A DNA stretch of 64,000 bases from assembly GCF_900199405.1 (NCBI RefSeq), contig NZ_LT963430.1, forward strand, positions 2,325,605 to 2,389,604, written 5' to 3'. Under the pieces are notes generated by a model. That model ran no database searches, was not told the origin of the DNA, and saw only the letters and a list, made by a program, of their open reading frames with translations. Below are positions 45,019-53,857 of this stretch, piece by piece. Within the stretch, counting starts at the first letter, position 1. Every line of letters starts with the position of its first letter. Both the position numbers and the translations under genes were made by a program. The stretch comes from Beduinella massiliensis. GTDB lineage: Bacteria > Bacillota > Clostridia > Christensenellales > Aristaeellaceae.

Positions 45019-45564
45019 TCACTCTTTAGGAGCCGTTTGCTTGGTTTCCTTGCCGGGGTCTTTGGGTGCGAGGATCATGATCATGTGGCGCCCTTCGACG
45101 AGCGGCCTGCGCTCAACGACGGCGGCGTCCTTTACACGTTCCACGAAATCCTGCATCACGCGCATGCCGATCTCGGTATGCGTAATCTGTCTGCCGCGAA
45201 AGCGAATCGATACCTTCACCTTATCCCCGTCGGAGAGGAAACGCAGCGCGTTCTTCGCCTTGGTCTGGATGTCGTTTTCCTCGATCGTGGCGGAGAGCTG
45301 AACCTCCTTCAGGGATACGACCTTTTGATTCTTGCGGATCTCGCGCTCGCGCTTGGATTGTTCGTAGCGGTACTTGTCGTAATCCATCAGCTTGCAAACC
45401 GGCGGCTTTGCGTTGGGTACGATCTTCACCAGGTCGAGCGCCGCCTGCTCTGCCAGTTCCAGCGCCTTGCGCGTCATCATGACGCCAAGCTGTTCGCCGT
45501 TTTGATCGATTACACGCACCTCGCGGTCGCGAATTCCCTCGTTGATCATCAGATCCATGTTGAT
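45019..45564 (-). CDS. infC: Translation initiation factor IF-3, probable ATC start
   Basis: IF-3 binds the 30S subunit and checks start-codon choice. The chain shows INEGIRDREVRVID, KLMDYDKYRYEQ and RFRGRQITHTEIG, all standard. AGGAGG (45574-45579) stands nine bases before ATC at 45562-45564, which gives 181 residues and aligns exactly with the ATT start of Bacillus infC. The first ATG (45558) is 15 bases away and would remove two residues. Rare start codons on infC let IF-3 limit its own synthesis. An attenuator-like leader precedes it. Confidence 0.93.
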   Translation of the reverse strand: MNMDLMINEGIRDREVRVIDQNGEQLGVMMTRKALELAEQAALDLVKIVPNAKPPVCKLMDYDKYRYEQSKREREIRKNQKVVSLKEVQLSATIEENDIQTKAKNALRFLSDGDKVKVSIRFRGRQITHTEIGMRVMQDFVERVKDAAVVERRPLVEGRHMIMILAPKDPGKETKQTAPKE

Positions 45565-45654
45565 ATCGATACACCTCCTGCAATCATTGCGCTTTTTGCG
45601 CGTTATCCCGGTCCTCCGGGGACAGACGCCCCTGCCCCGCTTTTTCCGTAGACA

Positions 45655-45690
45655 AAAGAAAAGAGCGGGCGAAACCACCCGCTCTTGCAC
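45655..45690 (-). promoter_or_regulatory. Terminator-like hairpin in the infC leader (candidate attenuator)
   Basis: In the leader of about 195 bases, AAGAGCGGG and CCCGCTCTT form a nine-base stem followed by TTCTTTTGT on the minus strand. An earlier leader segment CCCGCTT (near 45735) could pair with the 5' arm as antiterminator. The position matches leaders controlled by L20 in Bacillus; the L20-binding structure itself was not identified. Confidence 0.6.
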
Positions 45691-45765
45691 GATAACACAA
45701 TGCCTGAACCGCGGCAACGGCGTCGCCGGGTGAGAAGCGGGCAGCTTCTACTTCATACGCGTTTT

Positions 45766-45794
45766 ATCTTACCACGCATCCCGCTTCCTGTCAA
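45766..45794 (-). promoter_or_regulatory. Consensus promoter for infC operon
   Basis: On the minus strand a perfect TTGACA (45789-45794), a 17-base spacer and TAAGAT (45766-45771). It starts six bases past the thrS stop, so infC has its own promoter despite following thrS. Confidence 0.85.
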
Positions 45795-45799
45795 GCGAA

Positions 45800-47737
45800 T
45801 TATCGGGCTTTTGTCCGGATTTCTTCCTCCAGGCGCGTAATTACGTCCGCAAGCGCCATCGCACCCAGGTCTCCGTCCTTGCGGCTGCGCACTGCGGCCT
45901 TACGCTCTTCCACTTCCTTGTCGCCGAGCACCAACATGTACGGCGTCTTCTCCATCTGCGCTTCGCGAATCTTGAACCCGATCTTTTCGTTGCGAAGATC
46001 CGTTTCCACGCGCATGCCGCGGCTCTCCAATTCGCGCTGGATCTCCTTGGCCCAGGCGTCCGCGCGGTCGGTGATGGTGAGCACCTTCACCTGTGTGGGG
46101 GCAAGCCATACGGGCAGCGCGCCCGCGTACTTCTCGATCAGCAGTGCAAGCGTGCGCTCGTAGCAGCCCACGGACGTTCTGTGGATGATATAAGGATACT
46201 TCTTCTGTCCATCCGCGTCAACGTACTCCATGCCAAAGCGTTCGGCCAGCAGCATGTCAATTTGAATGGTGATGAGCGTATCCTCCTTGCCGAACACGTT
46301 CTTGCACTGAATGTCGAGCTTCGGGCCGTAGAACGCCGCCTCGTCGATGCCGACGGTATACTCGACGCCAAGGTCCTTCAAAATCTGCTCCATCGTGCTT
46401 TGGGCCGTCTCCCACTGCTCGGCCGTTCCCTCGTACTTGTTCTTCGGGTTCTGCGGATCCCACTGCGAGAAGCGGTAGGTGCAGTCCTCCTTGAGGCCCA
46501 GCGTGTCGAGCATGTAGTTCGCCAGATCCAGACAGCCCTTGAACTCCTCCTCCAGCTGATCCGGCCGCAGGATGAGGTGGCCTTCGGAGATCGTGAACTG
46601 ACGCACGCGGATCAGGCCGTGCATTTCACCCGAATCTTCGTTGCGAAAGAGCGTGGACGTTTCGCCCAGACGCATCGGCAGGTCGCGATAGGAACGCATC
46701 CGGTTGAGGAACACCTGATACTGGAACGGGCAGGTCATCGGGCGAAGCGCGAAGCACTCCTTCGTCTCGTCGTTCGGGTCGCCCAGCACGAACATGCCGT
46801 CCAGGTAGTGATCCCAGTGGCCGGAAATCTTGTACAGCTCGCGCTTGGCCATCAGCGGCGTCTTGGTCAGCAGGTAGCCGCGGCGCTGTTCCTCGTCCTC
46901 TACCCAGCGCTGCAGCAGCTGAATGACGCGCGCGCCCTTGGGCAGCAGGATCGGCAGGCCCTGGCCAATATAATCGACGGTCGTAAAGAACTCCATCTCG
47001 CGGCCCAGCTTGTTGTGGTCGCGGCTTCTCGCCTCTTCCACCTGCTTGACATAGGCGTCCAGCGCTTCCTTCGTGTCGAAGGCCGTGCCGTAAATGCGCT
47101 GCAGCATCTTGTTTTTTTCGCTGCCCCGCCAGTACGCGCCCGCGACCTGCGTGAGCTTCACCGCCTTGATCTTGCCGGTCGAGGGCAGGTGCGGGCCCGC
47201 GCACAGGTCGGTAAAGTCGCCCTGGCGGTAAAAGGAAATGACCGCGTCCTCCGGCAGGTCGTCGATGAGCTCCACCTTGTAGGGCTCGCCCTTTTCCTCC
47301 ATGAACTTGCGCGCCTCCTCGCGCGGCAGCTCGAAGCGCTCCAGACGCTCGTTCTTCTTGACGATGCGCTGCATCTCCTTCTCCAGCGCCGATAGATCCT
47401 GCGCCGTAAAGGGCGTCTCTACGTCGAAGTCGTAGTAAAAGCCGTTTTCAATCGCCGGGCCGATGGCCAGCTTCGCCTGCGGAAACAGGCGCTTTACCGC
47501 CTGCGCCAGCACGTGCGAGGCCGTGTGACGAAAAACCCGCCTGCCCTCCTCGTCCGAAAACGTCAGAATCTCGAGCTTCGCGCCGTCCGGCACGGGCTCC
47601 ACGAGGGAGCGCACCTCGCCGTTCACCTTCGCGGCGACCGCCGCCTTGTACAGCTCCTTGTCCACCTGCTTTGCGATGTCCAGCGCGTTCATGCCGTCCT
47701 CAAACGTGTGCGCGCCGTTCTGAATTTCAATCTGCAT
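45800..47737 (-). CDS. Threonyl-tRNA synthetase, second copy with divergent catalytic core
   Basis: This 645-residue ThrRS has a TGS domain (1-60), an editing domain with HTASH and CAGPH metal ligands, a class II core and an anticodon-binding domain. Editing and anticodon parts are almost identical to the copy at 47753, with identical runs of 38, 26 and 18 residues. The core (about 245-540) differs: the zinc-site region reads RPMTCPFQYQ rather than KPMNCPGG, motif 2 is TLFRNEDSGEMHG, and SEGHLIL replaces DDAHIF. The Cys and two His zinc ligands remain. It starts behind AAGGAGG, 15 bases after the first copy, with no leader of its own, so both share the T-box transcript. Confidence 0.9.
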   Translation of the reverse strand: MQIEIQNGAHTFEDGMNALDIAKQVDKELYKAAVAAKVNGEVRSLVEPVPDGAKLEILTFSDEEGRRVFRHTASHVLAQAVKRLFPQAKLAIGPAIENGFYYDFDVETPFTAQDLSALEKEMQRIVKKNERLERFELPREEARKFMEEKGEPYKVELIDDLPEDAVISFYRQGDFTDLCAGPHLPSTGKIKAVKLTQVAGAYWRGSEKNKMLQRIYGTAFDTKEALDAYVKQVEEARSRDHNKLGREMEFFTTVDYIGQGLPILLPKGARVIQLLQRWVEDEEQRRGYLLTKTPLMAKRELYKISGHWDHYLDGMFVLGDPNDETKECFALRPMTCPFQYQVFLNRMRSYRDLPMRLGETSTLFRNEDSGEMHGLIRVRQFTISEGHLILRPDQLEEEFKGCLDLANYMLDTLGLKEDCTYRFSQWDPQNPKNKYEGTAEQWETAQSTMEQILKDLGVEYTVGIDEAAFYGPKLDIQCKNVFGKEDTLITIQIDMLLAERFGMEYVDADGQKKYPYIIHRTSVGCYERTLALLIEKYAGALPVWLAPTQVKVLTITDRADAWAKEIQRELESRGMRVETDLRNEKIGFKIREAQMEKTPYMLVLGDKEVEERKAAVRSRKDGDLGAMALADVITRLEEEIRTKAR

Positions 47738-47752
47738 GGGAATGCCTCCTTC

Positions 47753-49651
47753 TTACCGCGCCTTTGCGCGGATTTCTTCTTCGATCTTCGCCGTAATCTC
47801 TTCAAGCGGCATAGGGCCCAGATCTCCTTTTCGATCGCGCACCGCAGCGGTGCGGCTCTCGACCTCCTTGTCGCCCAGGACGAACATGTACGGCACCTTT
47901 TCCATTTGCGCCTCGCGAATCTTGAAGCCGATCTTCTCGTTGCGAAGATCCAGCTCCGCGCGGATGCCGCGGCTCTCCAGCACGCGTTCGATCTCCCGCG
48001 CCCATGCGTCGCTGCGCTCGGTGATGGTCAGCACCTTCACCTGAACGGGCGAAAGCCAGGTCGGAAACGCGCCCGCATACTGCTCGGTCAGGATGCCGAT
48101 GAATCGCTCGATGGAGCCGAACACCACGCGGTGGATCATGATCGGGCGGTGCTCCCTGCCGTCCGCGCCCGTGTAGGTCAGATCAAAGCGCTCCGGAAGC
48201 TGGAAGTCGAGCTGAATCGTGCCGCACTGCCAGGTGCGCCCGATGCAGTCCGTCAGATGAAAGTCGATCTTCGGGCCGTAGAACGCGCCGTCTCCTTCGT
48301 TGATCACGTAGGGCTTTCCCTTTTTGTCCAGGGCGTTTTTCAGGGCGCGCGTCGCCGTCTCCCACTGCTCGTCCGTACCCATGGAGTCCTCGGGCCGTGT
48401 GGAGAGCTCCACATGGTAGTCGAACCCGAATACGCTGTACACCTCGTCGATCAGGTCATACACGCCGAGAATCTCGCGCTCGATCTGTTCCTCTGTCATG
48501 AAGATATGGGCGTCGTCCTGCGTGAAGCAGCGCACGCGCATCAGACCGTGCAGCGCGCCGGACATCTCGTGGCGGTGCACCAGCCCCAGCTCACCGCAGC
48601 GCATCGGCAGGTCGCGATAGCTCCACTTGCGCCGCTTGTAGCAAAGCATGCCGCCCGGGCAGTTCATGGGCTTGATGGCAAAGTCCGTCTCGTCTATTTG
48701 GGTGGTGTACATGTTTTCACGGTAGTGATCCCAGTGTCCGGAGCGCTCCCACAGCGCGCGGTTGAGCATCATCGGGGTCTTGATTTCCTCATATCCGTGC
48801 TCGCGGTGAATCCTGCGCCAGTAGTCCTCCAGGGTGTTGCGCAGCACCATGCCCTTGGGAAAGAAGAACGGGAAGCCAGGTCCCTCGTCCAGGATGTCGA
48901 AGAGGTCGAGCTGACGACCCAGCCTGCGATGATCGCGCTTTTTGGCCTCCTCGATCTGCGTCAGATACGCGCTGAGCGCTTCCTTCGTGTCAAAGGCCGT
49001 GCCGTATATACGGCTGAGCATCTTGTTCTTCTCGCTGCCCCGCCAGTACGCGCCCGCGATGCTGGTGAGCTTGAACGCCTTCACCTTGCCCGTGGAGGGC
49101 AGGTGCGGGCCCGCGCACAGATCGATAAAGTCGCCCTGCCGGTAAAAGGAAATCACCGCGTCCTCGGGCAAATCGTCGATGAGCTCCACCTTGTAGGGCT
49201 CACCCATTTCCTCCATGAGCTTGCGCGCATCCTTGCGCGGCAGCTCAAAGCGTTCCAAACGCTCGTTTTTCTTGACGATGCGCTGCATTTCCTTTTCGAT
49301 GGCGGCCAGGTCTTCCGGCGTAAAGGGCTTCTCTACGTCGAAGTCGTAATAAAAGCCATTCTCAATCGCCGGGCCGATGGCCAGCTTCGCCTGTGGGAAC
49401 AGACGCTTTACCGCCTGCGCCAACACGTGCGAAGCCGTGTGACGCAGTACGCGCTTTGCGTCCGCATCCTCAAACGTCAAAAATTCCAGCTCCGCGCCGC
49501 CCGTCACGGCCTCTGGCAGCGATTTCACCTCGCCGTTTACGCGCACCGCGACGGCTTCCTTATAGAGCTCCCTGTCCAGTTGCTTTGCGATGTCCAGCGC
49601 GTTCGCGCCGTCCTCGACCGCGTGCGCTTCGCCCCGATAGACGATTTTCAT
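47753..49651 (-). CDS. thrS: Threonyl-tRNA synthetase, canonical copy
   Basis: This 632-residue enzyme charges tRNA-Thr and removes mischarged serine. It has a TGS domain (1-60), an editing domain (HTASH at 71-75, CAGPH near 180), a class II core with KPMNCPGG, HRHEMSGALHG and TQDDAHIF, and an anticodon-binding domain near 530-632. All catalytic and zinc residues are as expected. The start is ATG 49651 after AAAGGGTGA; an earlier in-frame start would lie inside the T-box terminator. Expression is controlled by the T-box upstream. Confidence 0.95.
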   Translation of the reverse strand: MKIVYRGEAHAVEDGANALDIAKQLDRELYKEAVAVRVNGEVKSLPEAVTGGAELEFLTFEDADAKRVLRHTASHVLAQAVKRLFPQAKLAIGPAIENGFYYDFDVEKPFTPEDLAAIEKEMQRIVKKNERLERFELPRKDARKLMEEMGEPYKVELIDDLPEDAVISFYRQGDFIDLCAGPHLPSTGKVKAFKLTSIAGAYWRGSEKNKMLSRIYGTAFDTKEALSAYLTQIEEAKKRDHRRLGRQLDLFDILDEGPGFPFFFPKGMVLRNTLEDYWRRIHREHGYEEIKTPMMLNRALWERSGHWDHYRENMYTTQIDETDFAIKPMNCPGGMLCYKRRKWSYRDLPMRCGELGLVHRHEMSGALHGLMRVRCFTQDDAHIFMTEEQIEREILGVYDLIDEVYSVFGFDYHVELSTRPEDSMGTDEQWETATRALKNALDKKGKPYVINEGDGAFYGPKIDFHLTDCIGRTWQCGTIQLDFQLPERFDLTYTGADGREHRPIMIHRVVFGSIERFIGILTEQYAGAFPTWLSPVQVKVLTITERSDAWAREIERVLESRGIRAELDLRNEKIGFKIREAQMEKVPYMFVLGDKEVESRTAAVRDRKGDLGPMPLEEITAKIEEEIRAKAR

Positions 49652-49673
49652 ATGCTTCACCCTTTCCGGTTCA

Positions 49674-49896
49674 AATAAAAAACGCCCGTCCCGCATAGGG
49701 ACGAGCGTGAATGCCCGTGGTTCCACCCTGATTGAGCGTATAGGCGCTCCCTCTCGTAGGGGCTTTATCGCGCCCCGCGCGCTTCCGGTCCAAAGGTGGT
49801 CTTCATCCGTCCTTCACCCCGCGCGCTTCCAGCCGCCGGCACGCGTTCTCTGGAGGGTTTCGTAGCGGATTACTCTTCTTCTTCATTCCCGAAGTT
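49674..49896 (-). promoter_or_regulatory. T-box riboswitch upstream of thrS
   Basis: On the minus strand the T-box core AGGGTGGAACCACGGG (49714-49729) lies before a terminator stem (49682-49708) and T-tract. Upstream a stem I region contains CAGAGAACG and GGCTGGAAGCG elements, and the 3' side reads GAAGACCACCTTTGG, giving ACC (Thr) as the likely specifier codon. Uncharged tRNA-Thr would bind and allow antitermination, raising synthesis of both ThrRS copies. Confidence 0.85.
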
Positions 49897-49902
49897 AGCA
49901 TT

Positions 49903-49931
49903 AGTATACGCCCAATGCTCCCGGACGTCAA
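49903..49931 (-). promoter_or_regulatory. Promoter for T-box-thrS transcript
   Basis: On the minus strand TTGACG (49926-49931), a 17-base spacer and TATACT (49903-49908). Start near 49896 gives a leader of about 245 bases. Confidence 0.75.
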
Positions 49932-49952
49932 GCCCCAATTCGTCCCCCGGAA

Positions 49953-50867
49953 TTAACCGTTGGTTTGGATCGTTCCCACGAGCTCCTGCACGTTTTTGAC
50001 GCCCTGTCCCTCGCAGTAGGCTTCCAGCTCCCCGATGATCCGCGGGCAGGCGTAGGCGTCCATGAGGTTTGCCGTACCGACCATGACCGCCTGCGCGCCC
50101 ACCAGCATAAAGGAGGCCGCGTCCTCGCCGGTCACGATCCCGCCCATGCCGACTACCGGAATCTTCACCGCCTGCGCGGCCTGCCAGACCATGCGCAAGG
50201 CGATCGGGCGCACCGCCGGGCCGGACATGCCGCCGACGTTGTTGTAAAGCGTCATGCGCCGCGTGCGCGCGTCCACCGAGATGCCCGTCAGCGTGTTGAT
50301 GAGCGAGATGCAGTCCGCCCCGCCTTCCTCCGCCGCCCGGGCGTTTTCGCGGATATCCGCCACGTTGGGCGACAGCTTCACCATCAGCGGCTTTTTCGCG
50401 TGCGCGCGCACGGCCTTCGTGATCGCGTATACGCTTTCCGGCCGAATGCCAAAGGCCACGCCGCCCTCCTTCACGTTCGGGCAGGAGATGTTCATTTCCA
50501 GCATGTGCACGCCCGCAGCGGAAAGCTTTTCCGCCATCAGGCAGTACTCTTCCTCGGTGTTTCCCGCCATGTTTGCGATGACCGCCACGTCCTTTTGCAG
50601 CAGCCAAGGCAGATCTTCCTCGATAAAGGCATCCACGCCGGGGTTTTGCAGCCCCACGCTGTTGAGCATGCCGCCAGGCGTCTCCGCGATGCGGTGCGGC
50701 GGGTTGCCCAGCCGCTTTTTCAGCGTCAAGCCCTTGACCGAGATGCCGCCGAGCTTTGAAATGTCGTAAAGTTGATCGTATTCGCGGCCAAAGCCGAACG
50801 TGCCGGAGGCGGCGATGACGGGATTCTTCAGGTGAACGCCGCACAGGTCGAGCGAAAGATCAATCAT
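49953..50867 (-). CDS. pyrD: Dihydroorotate dehydrogenase B, catalytic subunit PyrD
   Basis: This 304-residue FMN barrel enzyme oxidises dihydroorotate to orotate. It opens with LCGVHLKNPVIAASGTFGFG, has NISCPNVKEGG with the class 1B catalytic cysteine, and ends with the FMN phosphate region GMGGIVTGEDAASFMLVGA. Class 1B needs PyrK to pass electrons to NAD. The start at 50867 is nine bases after GGAGG, and the gene overlaps pyrK by eight bases. It is the last gene of the pyr operon. Confidence 0.93.
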   Translation of the reverse strand: MIDLSLDLCGVHLKNPVIAASGTFGFGREYDQLYDISKLGGISVKGLTLKKRLGNPPHRIAETPGGMLNSVGLQNPGVDAFIEEDLPWLLQKDVAVIANMAGNTEEEYCLMAEKLSAAGVHMLEMNISCPNVKEGGVAFGIRPESVYAITKAVRAHAKKPLMVKLSPNVADIRENARAAEEGGADCISLINTLTGISVDARTRRMTLYNNVGGMSGPAVRPIALRMVWQAAQAVKIPVVGMGGIVTGEDAASFMLVGAQAVMVGTANLMDAYACPRIIGELEAYCEGQGVKNVQELVGTIQTNG

Positions 50868-51627
50868 CGAAGAGCACCTCCCGCGCGTCAAATACCGGGC
50901 CGTCCACGCACACGCGTTTATAGTCGAAGCCGTCCGCCGCGCGCACCTTGCAGTTGCACACCAGGCATGCGCCCAGCCCGCAGCCCATGCGTTCTTCCAG
51001 AGAAATCTGGCAGGGAATATCCCTTTCAAGGGCGATCCGCTGCACTGCGCGCAGCATCGGCGCCGGGCCGCAGGCGAAGATGACGTCCGGCGCGCCCGCC
51101 TCAATCGCCCGCAGCAGCGGTGCGGTCACCAGCGCGCGTTCCCCCAGCGTGCCGTCGTCCGTCACGACGTGGGCCGGGCAGTCGAGGCCGTCCAGGCCGT
51201 AGACAAACGCCTCGCTTCGGTAGCCAAAAAACGCTTCGCAGGCGCATTCCTGCTTGAATTGATCCAGCGCGCCGCGCACCGGCGCGACGCCGACGCCGCC
51301 GCCCACAAAAAACGCGCGCTTGGCGCCGCACAGCTCAAACCCGCGCCCAATGGGGCCCAGCACGTCCGCCGCGTCCCCCGGACGCAGACCGCGCAGGCGG
51401 CGCGTGCCCTCGCCCTTTATCTGTATCGCCATCGTCAGCGTCTTCTCGTCAAAGCCCATCAGGCTGATCGGCCTGCGCAGGATGTGGCCGCCCGCGTCCG
51501 GCACCGCGAGGTGCACGAACTGGCCGGGCTTCGCCGCTTGGGCGATGCCCGGAGCTTCCACCTGCAGCAGGAAGATGTCCTCCGCGATGTCCTCGACCCG
51601 CAGAACCTTTGCCATCGTCTGTTCCAT
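50860..51627 (-). CDS. pyrK: Dihydroorotate dehydrogenase electron transfer subunit PyrK
   Basis: This 255-residue flavoprotein has an FAD-binding domain (about 1-100, RRPISLMGF), an NAD domain (VGGGVGVAPV and FACGPAPMLRAV) and a C-terminal [2Fe-2S] site with cysteines in RMGCGLGACLVCNC and a later YKRVCVDG. It links PyrD to NAD+. The start follows a weak GAGGTAGG; it lies five bases after pyrF. Confidence 0.93.
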   Translation of the reverse strand: MEQTMAKVLRVEDIAEDIFLLQVEAPGIAQAAKPGQFVHLAVPDAGGHILRRPISLMGFDEKTLTMAIQIKGEGTRRLRGLRPGDAADVLGPIGRGFELCGAKRAFFVGGGVGVAPVRGALDQFKQECACEAFFGYRSEAFVYGLDGLDCPAHVVTDDGTLGERALVTAPLLRAIEAGAPDVIFACGPAPMLRAVQRIALERDIPCQISLEERMGCGLGACLVCNCKVRAADGFDYKRVCVDGPVFDAREVLFDD

Positions 51628-51631
51628 GTGC

Positions 51632-52570
51632 CTACCTCAGCGCCTTGCCCGCAGCCGCGAGCCCGGCGGCGATGTCCTCGCGCATGCGGATGGCCTCTTC
51701 GCGCGCCGCCTGCGTAAAGGGAACGCCCTCGCGGCGTTTCCAAGCACAGAGGATCGAGCGGCTGGCGTTCACGATCGCGCCCAGGCCGCGCCCGTCAAAG
51801 CATCCCGCGAGGTCCGCGCCCGTCGCCCCCTGCGCTCCATAGCCCGGCACGAGGAAGAACGTGTGCGGCATGCGCACGCGCAGCGCCGCCCCCTGCGCCG
51901 GATACGTCGCGCCGACGACCGCGCCCACCGCGCTGTAGCCATGCTCGCCCACGAGGTCCCTGCCCCACTCCTCTACCAGGTCGCCCACGACCTCGTAAAC
52001 CGTGCGCCCGTCCTCGACCTTCATATCCTGAAGCTGGCCGGAGGAAGGATTGCTCGTCTTCACCAGAGCGAAGATGCCCGTTCCGTGCTCAGCCGCCTGC
52101 TTGGTAAAGGGCGCGATGCCATCCACCCCCAGGTACGGGTTGACGGTCGCGAAGTCCGCCGGAAACGCCTGCAGGCGCTCGCCCGCCACGTCCGTTCTGC
52201 CGATGTAGGCGGCGGCGTAGGCTTCCGCCGTTGCGCCGATGTCGTTGCGCTTGACGTCGGCCATCACGGACAGGCCCTTTCTGCGCGCATAGGTCATCGT
52301 CTCTTCAAAGCACTTCATGCCCGCCGGGCCGTACATCTCGTAGTAGGCCACCTGTACCTTTACCGCAGGCACGATATCGTAAAGGGCGTCCACGAGCGCG
52401 CAGTTGTACTGATAGATCGCCTCCGCCGCGTCCTCAAAGGAATGCACGCCCGCCGGCATGACCGCCTGCAAAAATTTTTCCGGCAGGTATTCCAGCCGCG
52501 TGTCCAGGCCCGCGACCGTCGGGTTCTTCTTGTCGATGATGCGCGAGATCAGTAAATCCATCTGCTGCAT
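51632..52570 (-). CDS. pyrF: Orotidine 5'-phosphate decarboxylase, type 2
   Basis: This 312-residue enzyme decarboxylates OMP to UMP. The long form (type 2, about 270-310 residues) is marked by the VAGLDTRLEYLPE opening and catalytic DVKRNDIGATAEAYA. The chosen ATG at 52570 is preceded by AGGAGGGCTG within the end of pyrC; an internal ATG three codons on is also possible. It lies four bases after pyrC. Confidence 0.93.
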   Translation of the reverse strand: MQQMDLLISRIIDKKNPTVAGLDTRLEYLPEKFLQAVMPAGVHSFEDAAEAIYQYNCALVDALYDIVPAVKVQVAYYEMYGPAGMKCFEETMTYARRKGLSVMADVKRNDIGATAEAYAAAYIGRTDVAGERLQAFPADFATVNPYLGVDGIAPFTKQAAEHGTGIFALVKTSNPSSGQLQDMKVEDGRTVYEVVGDLVEEWGRDLVGEHGYSAVGAVVGATYPAQGAALRVRMPHTFFLVPGYGAQGATGADLAGCFDGRGLGAIVNASRSILCAWKRREGVPFTQAAREEAIRMREDIAAGLAAAGKALR

Positions 52571-52573
52571 GTT

Positions 52574-53857
52574 TCAGCCCTCCTCATAAATCGTCTGTCC
52601 GCCGCACAGCGTCTTCTTCACGCGCCCCGTATACGTCTTGCCGTCAAAGGGCGTGTTCTTCGACTTGGAATGGAGCTTCTCCGCGTCCACCGTCCAGCGC
52701 TCGCCGATGTCCGCCAGCGTCACATCCGCGCGCGCGCCGGGCGCGAGTGTGCCCGCCGGAAGGTTCAATATTCGCGCGGGGTTCGCCGTCATCAGCGAAA
52801 CCAGACGGCTCATGTCCATAAAGCCCTTTTCGACCAGCTCCGTATAACAGATCGCAAAGGCCGTCTCAAAGCCCACCATGCCGGAGGCTGCGAGCGGGTA
52901 TTCCACGTTCTTCTCGTCCGCGTGATGCGGCGCGTGGTCGGTCGCGATGCAGTCCAGCGTGCCGTCCACGAGCCCTGCGATCACGGCGAGGCGATCCTCC
53001 TCCGTGCGCAGCGGCGGGTTGACGCGGGTGTTGGTGTCGTAGTCCTGCACCCAGGCGTCCGTCGCGCCGATGTAGTGCGGCGCGGTCTCCGCCGTCACGC
53101 GCACGCCGCGCGCTTTGGCCTCGCGCACGAGCTGCACGCCGCCTTTGGTGGAGACGTGACAAAGATGGATGCGCTTGCCGTAAGCCTCGGCCACGAGAAT
53201 GTCCCGCGCGATCATGACCTCCTCCGCCGCGCGCGTCGTGCCGCGAAGCCCGAGCAGCGTGGACATATAGCCCTCGTTCATCACGCCGCCGTCCGTGAGG
53301 TCCAAATCCTCGCTGTGCGAGACGATCGGCACGTCGAAGTGGTCCGCGTAGATGAGCGCCAGCTTGAGCAGATTGGCGTTGACGACCGGCCTGCCGTCGT
53401 CGGAGATGGCGACGATACCCGCCGCCTTCATCGTGCCGATTTCCGCCAGCTCCGCGCCCTTAAGTCCCTTGGAAATCGCGCCGATCGGATAGACGTTTAC
53501 GCCGCTTCCGACGGTCTTCGCTCGCTCCAGAATGTAGCGCGTCACCGCCGCGCAGTCGTTCACAGGGCTGGTGTTGGGCATGCAGCAAATGCTGGTAAAG
53601 CCGCCCGCCGCAGCGGAGCGCGTACCGGTGGCGATGTCCTCCTTGTATTCAAAGCCCGGGTCGCGCAGATGGCAGTGAATGTCCACCAGCCCCGGCAGCA
53701 CGCAAAGGCCCGCGGCGTCGATTACTTCTGCATCCGCTTCCTCGATGCGCTCCGCGATTTTTACGATCACGCCGTCCGCGATCAAAAGGTCGAATACACC
53801 GTCGATCCCCTGCGAGGGGTCGATCACGCGGCCCCCGCGAATCAGCCGTTTCATCAT
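52574..53857 (-). CDS. pyrC: Dihydroorotase PyrC
   Basis: This 427-residue class I dihydroorotase closes carbamoyl aspartate to dihydroorotate. Metal ligands are seen in [27 protein letters not shown] and ATDHAPHH; a carbamylated lysine is not needed to be named but the DPGFEYKED stretch is normal. It overlaps pyrB by four bases (ATGA). Length is typical of the Bacillus-type enzyme. Confidence 0.93.
   Translation of the reverse strand: MMKRLIRGGRVIDPSQGIDGVFDLLIADGVIVKIAERIEEADAEVIDAAGLCVLPGLVDIHCHLRDPGFEYKEDIATGTRSAAAGGFTSICCMPNTSPVNDCAAVTRYILERAKTVGSGVNVYPIGAISKGLKGAELAEIGTMKAAGIVAISDDGRPVVNANLLKLALIYADHFDVPIVSHSEDLDLTDGGVMNEGYMSTLLGLRGTTRAAEEVMIARDILVAEAYGKRIHLCHVSTKGGVQLVREAKARGVRVTAETAPHYIGATDAWVQDYDTNTRVNPPLRTEEDRLAVIAGLVDGTLDCIATDHAPHHADEKNVEYPLAASGMVGFETAFAICYTELVEKGFMDMSRLVSLMTANPARILNLPAGTLAPGARADVTLADIGERWTVDAEKLHSKSKNTPFDGKTYTGRVKKTLCGGQTIYEEG

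Noticed and set aside
47513-49678. A 721-residue plus-strand frame opposite thrS
   Set aside because: Antisense shadow; both ThrRS copies on the minus strand show all catalytic motifs.
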